Of a stretch of DNA of 64,000 nucleotides, positions 33,359 through 44,640 are shown piece by piece. The stretch lies in assembly GCF_937616625.2 (NCBI RefSeq), contig NC_065571.1, positions 10,356,501-10,420,500 on the forward strand, in the 5' to 3' direction. Source of the stretch: Mercurialis annua. Its lineage: Eukaryota > Streptophyta > Magnoliopsida > Malpighiales > Euphorbiaceae. The notes below the pieces were generated by a model. It worked only from the letters and a program-made list of their open reading frames with translations, ran no database searches and was not told the DNA's origin. The stretch's first letter is position 1. Each line of letters begins with the position of its first letter. The position numbers were made by a program, and so were the translations under genes.

Positions 33359-34114
33359 AATTTTTAGCTGAATAACAAATGTTTTTGATAAATTAGATAA
33401 AGTGAATATTATGTCAAATATGGAACTAAATTATCAAAAACCATCCATATATAAAAATAAAGCCAAATGACTAAAAAAGTCAATTGTGTGGCGGAATTCC
33501 TACTTATATTCCAACATTTTAAAAGAATCCACTCTGTCCTAAAACTCATGGCTTTTTTTTATCTCAAACATATCGATCCGCAAAAAGATAAACACCTAGC
33601 TTGATGTAGCGAGGACGTTGCATGCGAGCTCTTGCCGCTCATAATAAAAGAATAGGTAAGATGTGCAGATAAATTTTTGAGTTTCTTTTTCTAATTTTTT
33701 ATAACGTTAAACTCTAAATCCGTTCAACAAAATCTTTAATTTGTTTAAAAATAAAATAAATAATTTATCTAAATAGGTCCCTATATTAAATAGGTCTTAA
33801 ATATAAACAGGTTCCAGTAAACTATTATATTATATTAAATTTAAATTATATTGTTTAATTAAAAATAAACAACTTACAATTAAATATCTAATTTATTTTA
33901 TTTCATAAAGAAAAAACTGAAATTAATTTAATAACAATTGTATAAATATGTACAATTTTTTATTTAATTATATATAATAATAATAAATTAAGATGTTTTT
34001 TCACTTATGTTTCAGCAAAGTAATTAAAAGCCGAAGCATATGCTTTTCCCCTTAAAAACGTAAAAAAAAGGAGAAACGTATCTCTTAGTGTTTTCTATTT
34101 ATTACAATTCGGTC

Positions 34115-34325
34115 GAGTGTAAGAGGCGTAAATCCAAAAAATTCAAAAAGCATAAGAGGCATAAATCCAAAAAATTATAAAGTATAAGAGGCGAAAGTTC
34201 GACAGAATGAAAGCGTGTAAGCCCAATAAATTAATAGAGCGTAAGAGGCGGAAGTTTTTCAAAATTGAAGAGTGTAAGAGGTATCAATCTGGAAATATTT
34301 AAGTGTAGAGGCGTAAAACCGTCAG
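34115..34325 (+). repeat. ~37-bp tandem repeat, about six units
   Basis: Units begin AGTGTAAGAGGCGTAAATC and continue with CAAAAAATT-like spacers; later units drift (GCGTAAGAGGCGGAAG, GTGTAAGAGGTATC). No coding potential. It lies about 200 bases before a Helitron 5' end. Confidence 0.65.
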
Positions 34326-34540
34326 AGTAAAAATGAAATGAAATGAACAAACGGTGATAAACAATGTCAATGTCGACAGTGGCTAGATAACTGGCTATGT
34401 GTTGGTCGATTACCGCAAGTAGACGAAATCACAAGTAGTAAAAGACTATAAAGTTCTGATTGTTGATCTAACTAAAAAAGCACGTTCTAATTACGAGTTT
34501 TAAGCTAACTTGATTTGTTTCAACGGTTTTGGTTTATTAA

Positions 34541-35115
34541 TCTATACTATATATAAAAGCACGGATTGGAGGGGGGGGACAGGCAAATTTACTGAATAAT
34601 CCTTTTCGGTTTATTACTAAATAAAGGTTTTATAGTCATTAACTAATTAGTTATTTAATTAATCTCTATTATAATTAAACTCCTAATTAGAATAGGTAGC
34701 TAAATTATCTCCAATTTAGTTTTTAGTATATAAAAAATAACTAAATTGTCTCCAAATTATTAGGAATACCTATCTTTTAGTTTGATTGAACTACAAAATT
34801 AAAACACTATATTTGATCAATATATTATTATTTAAATTTCAATCTTATTATTTTTAAAGATATTATTTTTAAAGATATTATTAATAAAATTTAGTTAATT
34901 ATTTAATTGTGGTTATTATAAAACCAAAGAATAATAAATTCAGTATGGAAAAAAAATTTAATAACCGAATTTATTATATTTACTTTTACAAATTTTTTTA
35001 ATTAATTTAATATTAATTATAAATAAAAAATTGATATAACTATAATAAATTTACTAATATGTACATTGACAAATTATGTTACGAGCCACGTGCATAGCAC
35101 GTAATGCGAAACTAG
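34541..35115 (+). mobile_element. non-autonomous Helitron A
   Basis: Starts with TCTATACTATATATAAAAGC after an A and ends with CTAG before a T, the Helitron A|T insertion pattern without target duplication. Just before the 3' end, ACGTGCATAGCACGT (35089-35103) forms the expected short hairpin. Length 575 bp; no Rep/helicase. Its 5' end (GCACGGATTGGAGGGG) is clearly homologous to the minus-strand element at 40368-41870. Confidence 0.82.
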
Positions 35116-36584
35116 TTAAAGTAAAAGTATATAAAATTAACAATTAAGAAATAAGCTATGATTCATAAAAAAGAAGAAGAAATAAGCTACGAATCTAAAC
35201 ACAAAATTTTCAATCAATTGAAGGAAACAATTGGGTAAATGGAATGCAAACACTTATCCGAAAAATCAGTGTATGAATGCAAATAAGATATATATATATG
35301 ATCCTGACTATTCATAGGCACTAATTCCGCTCTCTCTCGAGTCACTAATTAGCAAAGGTCTATTTTATCCTAATTAGTTTAATTAACAACTCATTGCTAA
35401 TCCACCTAATTAAGTCCAATTAAACTAATAATGTACCCAAAGAAATCCTATTGAACATAGCTCATTCTCATGTTGCTAATGCAAATAGAATATTAATTGG
35501 TTTTAGTCTAATTAACCTAAACTCGCTAGAGTCATGAATTAAAAATAAATAAAGTTATTATGGCCATAATCACCCATAAAATGTACAATCAATTAATTCA
35601 CACATATCAACAAGCATTCAAACATTAACAAGATCGTATTTTCAATTTGAACCATATATGTTTTGGGTAACCTTTAGATGGTTGAAAAAGCCCTAATCGA
35701 TGAGTTGAAGAACCATTCATCTATATAATTTTTATTTTCGTCAATGAAAATTTTAGCCTTTGTTAAAATAAAAAAATAAAAAAATGGAGGCTTAGTAAAA
35801 GGATCCTTTTTTAACTCCACATCCTTAAGATTAAGACTCATTTGAAGAATGATCAACTCACATGTAGAAGTTGGGGAGACCAAAAGAAAACATTTCTAAC
35901 ACTTTTTGGACATGTATGGAAGGTGGTGTGAGCAGCCCAACGGTGGTGCACTTGCACCACCCTTTTCTCCTTTGGTTTTACTTCTTAGTCGGTGCGATCG
36001 CACTGGGCTTAGTCTGGTCGCACCGAACTTAGTTGATGTCTGGTGTGATCGGCTTGACTCCAATGTAGCTCGAATCTTTTCTTTTCCAATGTGACCCAAA
36101 TCTTCTCATTTCCGCTTCGCTTGACTCCCGGATTGCCAATCCCCTGATGTTTCCAAATATCAAATTATGCTCCAAAACACTTCATTCTAGCACATATTTT
36201 CCTGAAATAACTTAAGTATAATAATAAGCAATTTGAATTCAAAAGGATCGCAAACATGCAAAAATTGTGTCTTAAATACCAAGGTAAATAGAGGAGTATT
36301 TCTAATCCTATCACTTGCAAAATAGTCTACACACTTCATGTCGAGGAGGAGAACTATGATATGCATTTCTTTTAACTTTGAGTGCATGTCTGAGAGACAA
36401 TTTCTTTAGAAGCAACTTCTTGTTCCAAGATAAAAATATGAGCTGTATTTTGATTACACCTTTCTCTTTATTTCAAAATCAATTAAAATTGATTTTGGAG
36501 TTACCATTTTTTTTAGTTTAATTATCAAATTTGAAAACGTTATAAATTGTTTATCACACTATGTTTTTATTAGCTCGGTTAGAG
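35116..36584. other. intergenic, with one GC-rich island
   Basis: No gene supported. The island at about 35910-36140 is locally GC-rich, with GGTGCGATCGCACTGGGC and TGGTCGCACCGAACTTAG. It stands out from its AT-rich surroundings; both strands carry a 62-67-codon frame without family features. Possibly a fragment of a transposon or captured DNA. Confidence 0.4.
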
Positions 36585-37120
36585 ATGAGCATAAATCAAA
36601 CCAAACCGAGCCGACCAAGATAATTTGGATCGGCTATTCGGTAAAAATAGTTTGGTTTTATTGCCACCAAAGTAGAAGTTTGGTGTTTGGTTTTCGGTCC
36701 GGTTTGACCATTTTAAATATCGACTGAAAAAACTGATTTAACCGTACAAATATATAAAAATAATTTTTTAATATATATATATATATATATGCTTATATAT
36801 TTTGGTATATATTTTTTCCTTAATTATTGTTAATATGTGAGTTAATAGATTTTATACAGCATATAAATATGTTAATAAATGTATACGTAAATTCATTAGA
36901 CACTAATTATTTAATATTTGAATTAATTTAAATACTAAAATAAAAAAAATAAAAACGTTCAGTTTAAATTGAATCTAACTATACCAAACCGATACGGTTC
37001 GGCTTTTTTACTCCAAACTACTAGTTTGGTTCGGTTTGGTTTGGATTTTTTCCAAACTTTAGTTGGTCGGTTTTGTTCGGTTCACTATCGAACCTAACCA
37101 AACCGACTAATGCTTTCCCC
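36585..37120. mobile_element. GGTTCGG-type hAT MITE, diverged copy
   Basis: GAGCATAAATCAAACCAAACC at the left and GGTTTGGTTAGGTTCGATAG/ACCGACTAATGCTTTCCCC at the right frame an AT-rich middle. It has the same organisation as 1909-2448 but with more substitutions. No clear target-site duplication. An (AT)n run sits at about 36771-36791. Confidence 0.6.
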
Positions 37121-37972
37121 GGGTAAATTTTTAAATGAAATTCGACCATTTTTAAATATCTATTTTTTAATCTATACATATAGAAATACTGAACATATAA
37201 ATATATTCAAAAGATCTATCATTTAGGAATATATTTATATTTTATATAGACATGGTTTAAATGCATTTAATAGTTATAATTTATAGTTTTAAATATTTAC
37301 TTTGATTCACTAATCATAAAAGTAATTTAATTTTTTATTCTCTTTTTTATATAATTTGAATTTTTATAGTTTTTCTTTATTTGTTAGAAAAATTAATAGA
37401 ATAGAATTAAAGTTTTTTTTATTAGGCTATGCTAAAAAATTTATTCTATAAAATTTAACTTTTTATGAGTATTTTTTTTAATAGATTATATATATGGTTA
37501 AAATCCGCGAAACTGAAAAAATAAACCATTATAAATGGTTAACCAATTTAATGAAATTTTAAATTTAAATTTTTAATTTTAAAATTCATACTACTATATA
37601 TGGACAAGTTGACAAATTATCTTCATAGACCACTTAACATATATTATAAATATCTGATGTATGTGAGCATATATTTTTAAAATATATTATAACATATATG
37701 TAGGGGCGTCTTGCATAGATGTATACTCATATTTTTAGAATATATCATTACCAAATCATCGTATTAATTTATTTTGATATAAACAATTAAAAGTAGTTTT
37801 ACTAAATTAATAACTACAATTTTGATATTATTTTAATATGAATTATAATTTTATTACCGAATTGAAATATAAAATTTAAGTTGACGAAACCTATCTTAAG
37901 GTTTATATATTGTTTTACTTCGTACATGTGCGTTTTTATTTTTTTACTTATACCAACCTATATCTATAATCT
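37121..37972. other. AT-rich spacer
   Basis: Nothing recognisable beyond simple AT-rich sequence. Confidence 0.5.
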
Positions 37973-38640
37973 ATAATCTATCTATAATCTATAATAAATA
38001 TAAAAGTGTATTCACGGAGGGAACACTTCCATTCACGGACAAATATACCCTCTACATATTTTATTCAAGTTGATATTCTTAATTGTGACATATAAGAATA
38101 TTTGTGCCTAACAAATAGAAAGATAACATTCCTAATCTATAAAAAAAACATATTAAAAATAATTATCGGAGTAGCTACCATTATGTATTAAATTCCTAAT
38201 TCTAAAAGGAATTATGCAACAACTATCATTATGTGTTAAATTTCTAATCCTAAAAGGAATTGCACAGATATATCACTATATACAAAAAAATATGATGAGT
38301 TTCATTAACATTAAATAATTATATTATAATATTTGTGTTAAAATTTTGATATTTTTTTATTTATTAGTTATTTACTATGAAAAATAATATAAATCTGCTT
38401 CAGTCATATTATCATTTTTAACAATAAAAATTAGATCTATTACTTAATTCTAACTTTTTAACATTTCCAATAAAAAAAATTAAAATTTTATAAAATAATT
38501 AAACAAAAACGAATAAAAAAACACAAGTCCAATAAAATTTAAATAATAATATATTATTATAAATTATATATAATTATAATTTTAAATAGCAGGTCATATA
38601 GATATCATTAACGTACGTAGCACGTGGCAAAAAAAACTAG
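37973..38640 (+). mobile_element. non-autonomous Helitron D
   Basis: The 3' end is CTAG at 38637-38640 followed by T, with ACGTACGTAGCACGTGGC just before it as the hairpin region. The 5' end lies in a TCTATAATCTATAATCTATC run; TC after A at 37973 is the best candidate, but neighbouring TCs are possible. About 670 bp, no coding capacity. It ends about 360 bases from the stop codon of the F-box gene. Confidence 0.7.
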
Positions 38641-38996
38641 TATTTTTAAAAACAGTTTTATGAAATCTTTATGATAACAAAAATACTGAAGTGTGATGCA
38701 GTGCTCTTCATTAATTAAAATAGAGACAAGCTAAAACTGTTTTCGAAAGTATATATCGGTCAAATTAATAATGAAATATAAAATATATATTAATAACACA
38801 AAAGTGACATATTTTAGAACATAAAAAAATATAAAAAAAGACAAAAAAATACCACAAAGAATACCATTTATATATTGAAGAAAACGAGCCAAACCCTAAT
38901 CATGTGGCATAAACCTAATCATATTTTCGTTGCTCAGAGAAGCTCCCAGTCCTTAGCAATAATCCATAATTAACATTAAGTTTGAAGACGGCTGGC

Positions 38997-40199
38997 TCAT
39001 CTATTGAACAAAACTAAACTTTCTATGTAATTACTAATATAAGTATAATTTTGTGGTTTTAGAAAATGATGAAATCGAACCTGCCCGGTTACTAAGTTAA
39101 TCCCAAATATTTCTCCTCTGCCATTATTATAGAGATATTCAACTCCGACGCAGCCTAAAGGTAGCGACACTCTGAACCGCTGCCCTGGCGGGTCAAATAC
39201 TTGTGGCCCTACTTTTCCCATAGTCAAAACTTTAATCCATGAACTGGACAAACCATAATCTTTCATTATCCATAAACAATTATGCTCATGATTATTCCAA
39301 TCTTCCCAGAACAACCCAACTGTCGATTCATTGTACACCAACACATTTATGAATGTTAATGGCTGGCGCCGCGGCCAAACATCTTTTTCCGGCGACCCCA
39401 ATTCTTCCGGAATACCAATTTCCTCAACAGTCTCGTCGCCTATTGCATTGAACCTCAATAACACGATAAATCCATCTCTACGACGGCCACACCAATGACT
39501 AGCTCCGTTAACAATAGCCTGCGTAGCCAGAGAAGCCCTACAATATGGTACAAACCGAGAATCCATAATCTTCCAAGAACCGGAATTGAGAGAGAAAACT
39601 TCGACTATAGATTTGAAATCTTTCGAGTCGTCAGGACTGATCATCCTCATTAGCTTGTAGTCGTCGCGATCGGAATCATATCCGAGCCCGACAAAGCAGC
39701 GTGTGTTGGATAACACGTTAGGGCTTGGAAGCACAACATGTTTTTGAATTGATGGGTTCCAGAAGATGAAAATCCGGGGACGAGGCAGGGGCTTATCGGA
39801 CGGCCAGCGTAAATCATCACCAACAATGCAAGCTAAGCCATTGATCGAACCAATAAGGACACAATTTTCTCTGCAATGCGTTAATGGAAATTTATGGAGA
39901 TGATACGTCTTCAGTTCTTGGGTATCATCAAAATAGACGCAATGGGTATCGGATAGCATTGAACTGTCATAATGGCGGAAACAAAGGGCTAAGGGACTAT
40001 GGATGCGATTTTTGTGGGTGTTTTTGATATGATTGCGAATAAAAGTAGGGTTTTTAATGAGAAATTTCCATGACTTGCAGACCAAGGTGCAACAGAGTAG
40101 GGTTCTGACCGGTAACTTTTGGAAAATCTCTAGTTTTAATTCTTCATGGAGGATTTCGAACATGTTCGTCTTCTCCTGTTTATGATTTCTGGGTTCCAT
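38997..40199 (-). CDS. F-box protein, FBA-type
   Basis: Intronless gene for 400 residues, probably the substrate receptor of an SCF ubiquitin ligase. The F-box is at about 15-54 (LHEELKLEIFQKLPVRTLL, VCKSWKFLIKNPTF), the surface that binds SKP1/ASK. The rest has the landmarks of the plant FBA/kelch-like associated domain: ENCVLIGSINGLAC, FWNPSIQKHVVLPSP, VGLGYDSDRDDYKLMRM, VEVFSLNSGSWK, NGASHWCGRR and MKDYGLSSSWIKVLTMG. The length and order are standard. Met13 is an alternative start. The target cannot be predicted. The gene is intact although Helitrons lie on both sides. A related F-box fragment at 26028-26177 shows the family has been copied locally. Confidence 0.92.
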   Translation of the reverse strand: MEPRNHKQEKTNMFEILHEELKLEIFQKLPVRTLLCCTLVCKSWKFLIKNPTFIRNHIKNTHKNRIHSPLALCFRHYDSSMLSDTHCVYFDDTQELKTYHLHKFPLTHCRENCVLIGSINGLACIVGDDLRWPSDKPLPRPRIFIFWNPSIQKHVVLPSPNVLSNTRCFVGLGYDSDRDDYKLMRMISPDDSKDFKSIVEVFSLNSGSWKIMDSRFVPYCRASLATQAIVNGASHWCGRRRDGFIVLLRFNAIGDETVEEIGIPEELGSPEKDVWPRRQPLTFINVLVYNESTVGLFWEDWNNHEHNCLWIMKDYGLSSSWIKVLTMGKVGPQVFDPPGQRFRVSLPLGCVGVEYLYNNGRGEIFGINLVTGQVRFHHFLKPQNYTYISNYIESLVLFNR

Positions 40200-40367
40200 C
40201 TCCGCAGTTTGGAGAGTTTAACTAAAATACGGTGATGGCGTGGTGGGAGATGATATTTGAATAGAATATATAGACAATCAATAAATATAGAATTTATCCG
40301 GATAGAGAGACCCATTTTCAAATTAGTTTGTAGAAGCTATTTAAGTAATCAGTCCCTTTTTAAAATA

Positions 40368-42977
40368 CTAATTTTGCATTACGTGCTACGCACGTGGCTC
40401 GTAACGTGACTTGTTATATTAAATTTATTTATTTATAATCAATATAAAATTAATTGTAATTTTTATTAGAAATCAATATATATTATTAATTTTATTCTAC
40501 TAATATTTAAAGTGTATTAAACTTTTTGAACTTAATTATAAAATAATAATTATTTATTTAAAAAAAATAGATTAAGTGCCAACAACATACACTCCATCGA
40601 ATCTAGTGTTATAACTTGTAAACGATATAACCATTTCACTTGAATGGACATATGTTCTTAGCAAAAATATGGAGCAATGTAAATAAAACATGAAGCAAGA
40701 TAAATAAATAATAGATTATTAAAAAAAATTAGATAGTTTTGTTTGTTTGTTTCACTAAAGATGAGATTTTAGTTTGTTATAATTATATTTACATATCTTA
40801 AAATATAATTAATGGTAAAATTAGTTAGATTTTCTCTTAAAGTTAAATTATATATAATTTTCTTATAATTAAGCCTCTAAATTTGTTATTTTGTTATATT
40901 TTTGTTCTTCTGATTAGAATCCATGTTTAAAATTAAATAAATGAATTACATATCTAAAGGTTCTAATTATAATATATCTTTAACAATTATATGTATATAT
41001 TGATATCTATTCATCTTTCTTTTTATCCTAAATATTAACTGATTACTTTTTGGTTAGAAAAATTGTCAAAATTTTGTATCACTTAGCATTGTTTGTTTAT
41101 TATAAATTAACCAAAAAGAATTTGGACAATTTATTTTTTGTAGTTCACTCGTACCAAAATTATGATATCCCTAGGGCTAATATGGTGTTGCTGGCTACTT
41201 TTCTAAATATATCTCAATATCTCAACTTGTCTTGTTAAGCTGCCATGATTGAACAGTTGAGAGATTGTGGAAACAAATTAAGTTTTTGTACCATAGAAAA
41301 TTTGTTTAATAACTCTCTCAATTAAAATCTAAGACATGAATGGTTGGTTATCTGTAAACAATTAACTAAACTTTATAATTATGCGTCTATAAAAATGATA
41401 AAATAGAATTTAAATAATATAGTATATTGACCAACGTTGTAGTTCTTTTTTTTCCTATCACAAGCTAAATCTCATCTTTTTTTTATTTGATGAAAAGCTA
41501 GATCTCAAATTAAATACCTAAAATTGATAATCCCCCACCAGTTAGAATACCAACTAAACACAAAATAGATGTAGTAAATTGGTTTTCCGTTTCTCCTCAA
41601 GTTTTTGAAGCACATGCAGATTACAATAGCATGGGACTTAAATTTCTTAAGCTCCGCCTACACCTCAACTTCTAGCCTACTAATTTGGAGATGTTTTAGC
41701 TATTCTTTTCTGTGTAATTAAAATTATATTCTAATTATAATATCATCTTTAGTGATTAATTAAGTCACTAATTAGTTAATGACCATAAAACCTTTATTTA
41801 ACAATAAATTTAAAAGGGTTATTCAGTAAATTTGCTTGTCCCCCCTCCATCCGTGCTTTTATATATAGTACTAGCGTTTCTCCACGTACTACGCACGTGA
41901 GCGACATTTATATGACCCGTTATATGTATTATATATTGATTTAATTATTAAATAAAATATTTTAAATTTTATAAAAAAATTATATGACTCGTTAATTAAT
42001 TTAATAATAGTTTAATTTAAAATTAATTGGGAAATATCATATTTAATTGCATTATCCTATCAAAAGATAAACTCTTATTATTTAGTACTAAATTATATTT
42101 CTAACACTTTCAATTACGTATAAAAATTAACAACTATTAAATTTATTAATTTAAATACAAATATTGAAATATGGCTCCTTTTAAAATCAAACTTCTCCTC
42201 CTTATAGAAGTTAAATTCTTATTAATTTTATTATCCTATTTAAAATTATTTTTATGAAAATTCTTATCCAATATAAATTTTATTGGAATTAGAGTTATAC
42301 TTAACTTTACAATTTTTAAATTATTAAAACTAATGTTGTAATTTTACATGTCCCCTTTCTCTTCACAGCGATATTTATACGACCCGTTATATATATAAAA
42401 ATATTAAATATAATATATTTATAATTTTTTTAATTCAAGTTAATATTTTTGAAGAAATTCATTTTTATCTGTTGTAATAATACGATGATGTTAATTAAAA
42501 ATATACTAATAGTGTTTGCATATCAATTTAGAGATAATGTATATTTAAAAGTAATGTATAATAACTTTAATTAGCTTAACTGTTTGTTTTAAGAATACAG
42601 TTACTTAATAAATCAAAATAGAATTAACCACATAGGCATAAAATTGTTTTAGTGGACTATATTGGCAGATTTGAATGGTGGTGGTTCAAAATTACTTTTA
42701 CAGTGATCGAATTTCAAATCTATTTAAAATTAAACTTTGAAATTATCATCCAAAAAGAGTCTTTCTATTATGTACAACAACTTAACTTGGAAAAATTATC
42801 TAAACTTTCGAATTTCAATAGTAATTAAACTCTTAATTAATTAATTATAACTATAATTTATCAGCTTTGTTTTAAAATTTATACCCTTAATGAAGTATAA
42901 TATCGTAATTTTGCCTGTCCCCCCCTTTCCCACATATAAGATAGTCATAGATAGATATAGATAGATATAGATATAGA
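40368..42977 (-). mobile_element. Helitron B (minus), split by nested Helitron C
   Basis: Read on the minus strand, the 3' end is at 40368 as TTAG (a decayed CTAG) before T, with the hairpin CACGTGCGTAGCACGTAATG close by. The 5' body, TACTATATATAAAAGCACGG and then ATGGAGGGGGGACAAG, reaches 41870, where it stops abruptly at the CTAG of Helitron C. The missing first bases (TCTA) appear again at 42977-42974 on the far side of C. So C entered B four bases from its 5' end. No Rep/helicase. Confidence 0.65.
41871..42970 (-). mobile_element. Helitron C (minus), nested in B
   Basis: CTAG at 41871-41874 with T next to it on the minus strand, and the hairpin CACGTGCGTAGTACGTGG close by, mark the 3' end. 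The 5' end lies in a TCTATATCTATATCTATC run near 42945-42970, followed by TGGGAAAGGGGGGGACAGGC. About 1.1 kb, AT-rich, no coding capacity. The 5' limit is uncertain within the TATC run. Confidence 0.65.
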
Positions 42978-43070
42978 CGCTATTTAAGTAATTTTAATTA
43001 AAAGAAAAAAATTAAAAGACAATAACAATTTTTAGTAATTAAATAGAATTTAAATTTAAATAAAATAAAA

Positions 43071-43461
43071 GGATATTAAACTTTGTAGATCACTAAACTT
43101 TCCTCAAATTACAGAAAGGTCACTAAAAAAACTTTTGTTACAAAATGCTCATTGACCTATACCTTTTGTTACAAAGGGGTTCAGCCATCTAAAACGTTGC
43201 GTTTTAAGCACAAACGCAACATTTTTGCTTACGTGGCAAACCAAAATTACAAAAAAGAACATAGTTCAGTGACCTTTTTGTAATAAGAGGTATTATCTAG
43301 TGACATTTTTGTAATTCACGAAAAGTTTAGTGTTGTTTTTGTAACAACATAAACATTTCTGTAGTAAAAGGTATAGTTCAATAACCATTTTGTAACAAAA
43401 GTTTTTTTAGTGATCTTTCTGTAATTTGAGTAAAGTCTAATGATCTATAGAGTTTAATATC
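43071..43461. mobile_element. Mutator-like MITE, 391 bp, 10-bp TSD
   Basis: The ends GGATATTAAACTTTGTAGAT and, mirrored, GGATATTAAACTCTATAGAT continue as TCACTAAACTTTCCTCAAAT-like homology for about 75 bases. The direct repeat TAAAATAAAA is exact at 43061-43070 and 43462-43471. Long TIRs with a 9-10-bp duplication fit Mutator-type transposition. The interior contains an AACGTTGCGTTTTAAGC island. Confidence 0.8.
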
Positions 43462-43628
43462 CTAAAATAAAACAAGATAACTATAACATTTTCAAATTAG
43501 TTTGTAGAATTCAAACACATAACAAACTAAAAATTAGTTACAGATAAAAAACAAAGATAATTGATATAAATTTTTTTACTAATATACTACTAATATTTTT
43601 CATAACTATAATTCGCTAAACTTTTGAG

Positions 43629-44186
43629 TAGGGATGGCAATGGGGCGGGGTGGGGACGGGGAAGCCATCCCCGTGTCTATGGGGAATCCCCATCCCCGTC
43701 CCCATTTAATTAATGGGGTTTAAATCATCCCCGTCCCCACACCCATGGATTCCCCATCCCCATGGGGATCCCCGTTCCCCGTACAATTAAATATAATTTA
43801 TAAATAATTACATTATTTTCATAAGATATTTAAAAAAAAACTAATTATAGAAAATACTATTATCTTTTATAATATTATATATTTATAACTAAATTGAAAC
43901 AAATAAAAAAAATTAAATTAAATTATTTAAAATTATAAATAACATACTAAAACTTATACTAATATAATATAAATATGCATAAATATAAATCGGGTCTCTA
44001 TGGGAACGGGGATGGGGATCCCCATGGGGTAGGGACTATACTCCCCGTTCCCTCCCCATTCCCGTGGTTGGAAAATGATTTTTCCCCCATCCCCGTATCC
44101 ATGGGGGTAATTGGTGGAGATTTCCCGCTCCATTAGAGGCGGGTCCCCACGGGAAACGGAGAATCCCCTCCCCATTGCCATCCCTA
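43629..44186. mobile_element. hAT MITE of GGGGATGGCAA family, 558 bp
   Basis: TAGGGATGGCAATGGGGCGG at the left and its mirror CCCCATTGCCATCCCTA at the right are flanked by CTTTTGAG on both sides (43621-43628 and 44187-44194). The subterminal blocks are G/C runs full of CCCCATCCCC, and the middle is AT-rich. Eight-base TSD and TIR sequence indicate hAT. The minus ORF across it is low-complexity and not a gene. Confidence 0.9.
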
Positions 44187-44264
44187 CTTTTGAGCATGGA
44201 TTTGATTGTTTCACTTCATAATATCACCAGTGCCACATAAATAGCAACTAAAATTTGCTCTGCC

Positions 44265-44640
44265 AGTTTGATGGCCGGTTCGTCGTCTAGAGCCGGCAGT
44301 CAAACCATAATTTGCTTAAAATTAAGATTATTGATGTATGTTGTAATTTATTAGATTAAAGTACTACTATCACTGAAAATGCTAAAATTCCATTAAAGTC
44401 TAATAATAAATATTATAACAAAAATCACTAGATTTTGTTTATAAATTTCAACATTAAGTAATTTAATTTAAAAAAATGAGAGTGGTGTAATAAATTAAAT
44501 ATAAAAAATATTAACTTCTCTAATTTAAGAATGATTATATTGTGAACCGGCAGTTCTCCTCATGGTTCCACTTTATATGAAATCGGCATTGAACCGCCTT
44601 TTGGATGGTCTAGGCCGGTTATGGTCTGGTTGATGCCAAA
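44265..44640. mobile_element. GGTTCAA/CCGGCAG MITE
   Basis: GATGGCCGGTTCGTCGTC and CTAGAGCCGGCAGTCAAACC at the left oppose GAACCGGCAGTTC...GGCCGGTTATGGTCTGG at the right, around an AT-rich core. A single end of the same type lies near 14340. No clean target-site duplication seen. Confidence 0.5.

Noticed and set aside
43954..44214. 86-codon minus frame with Gly/Pro/Tyr
   Set aside because: Low-complexity translation of the right half of the GGGGATGGCAA MITE.
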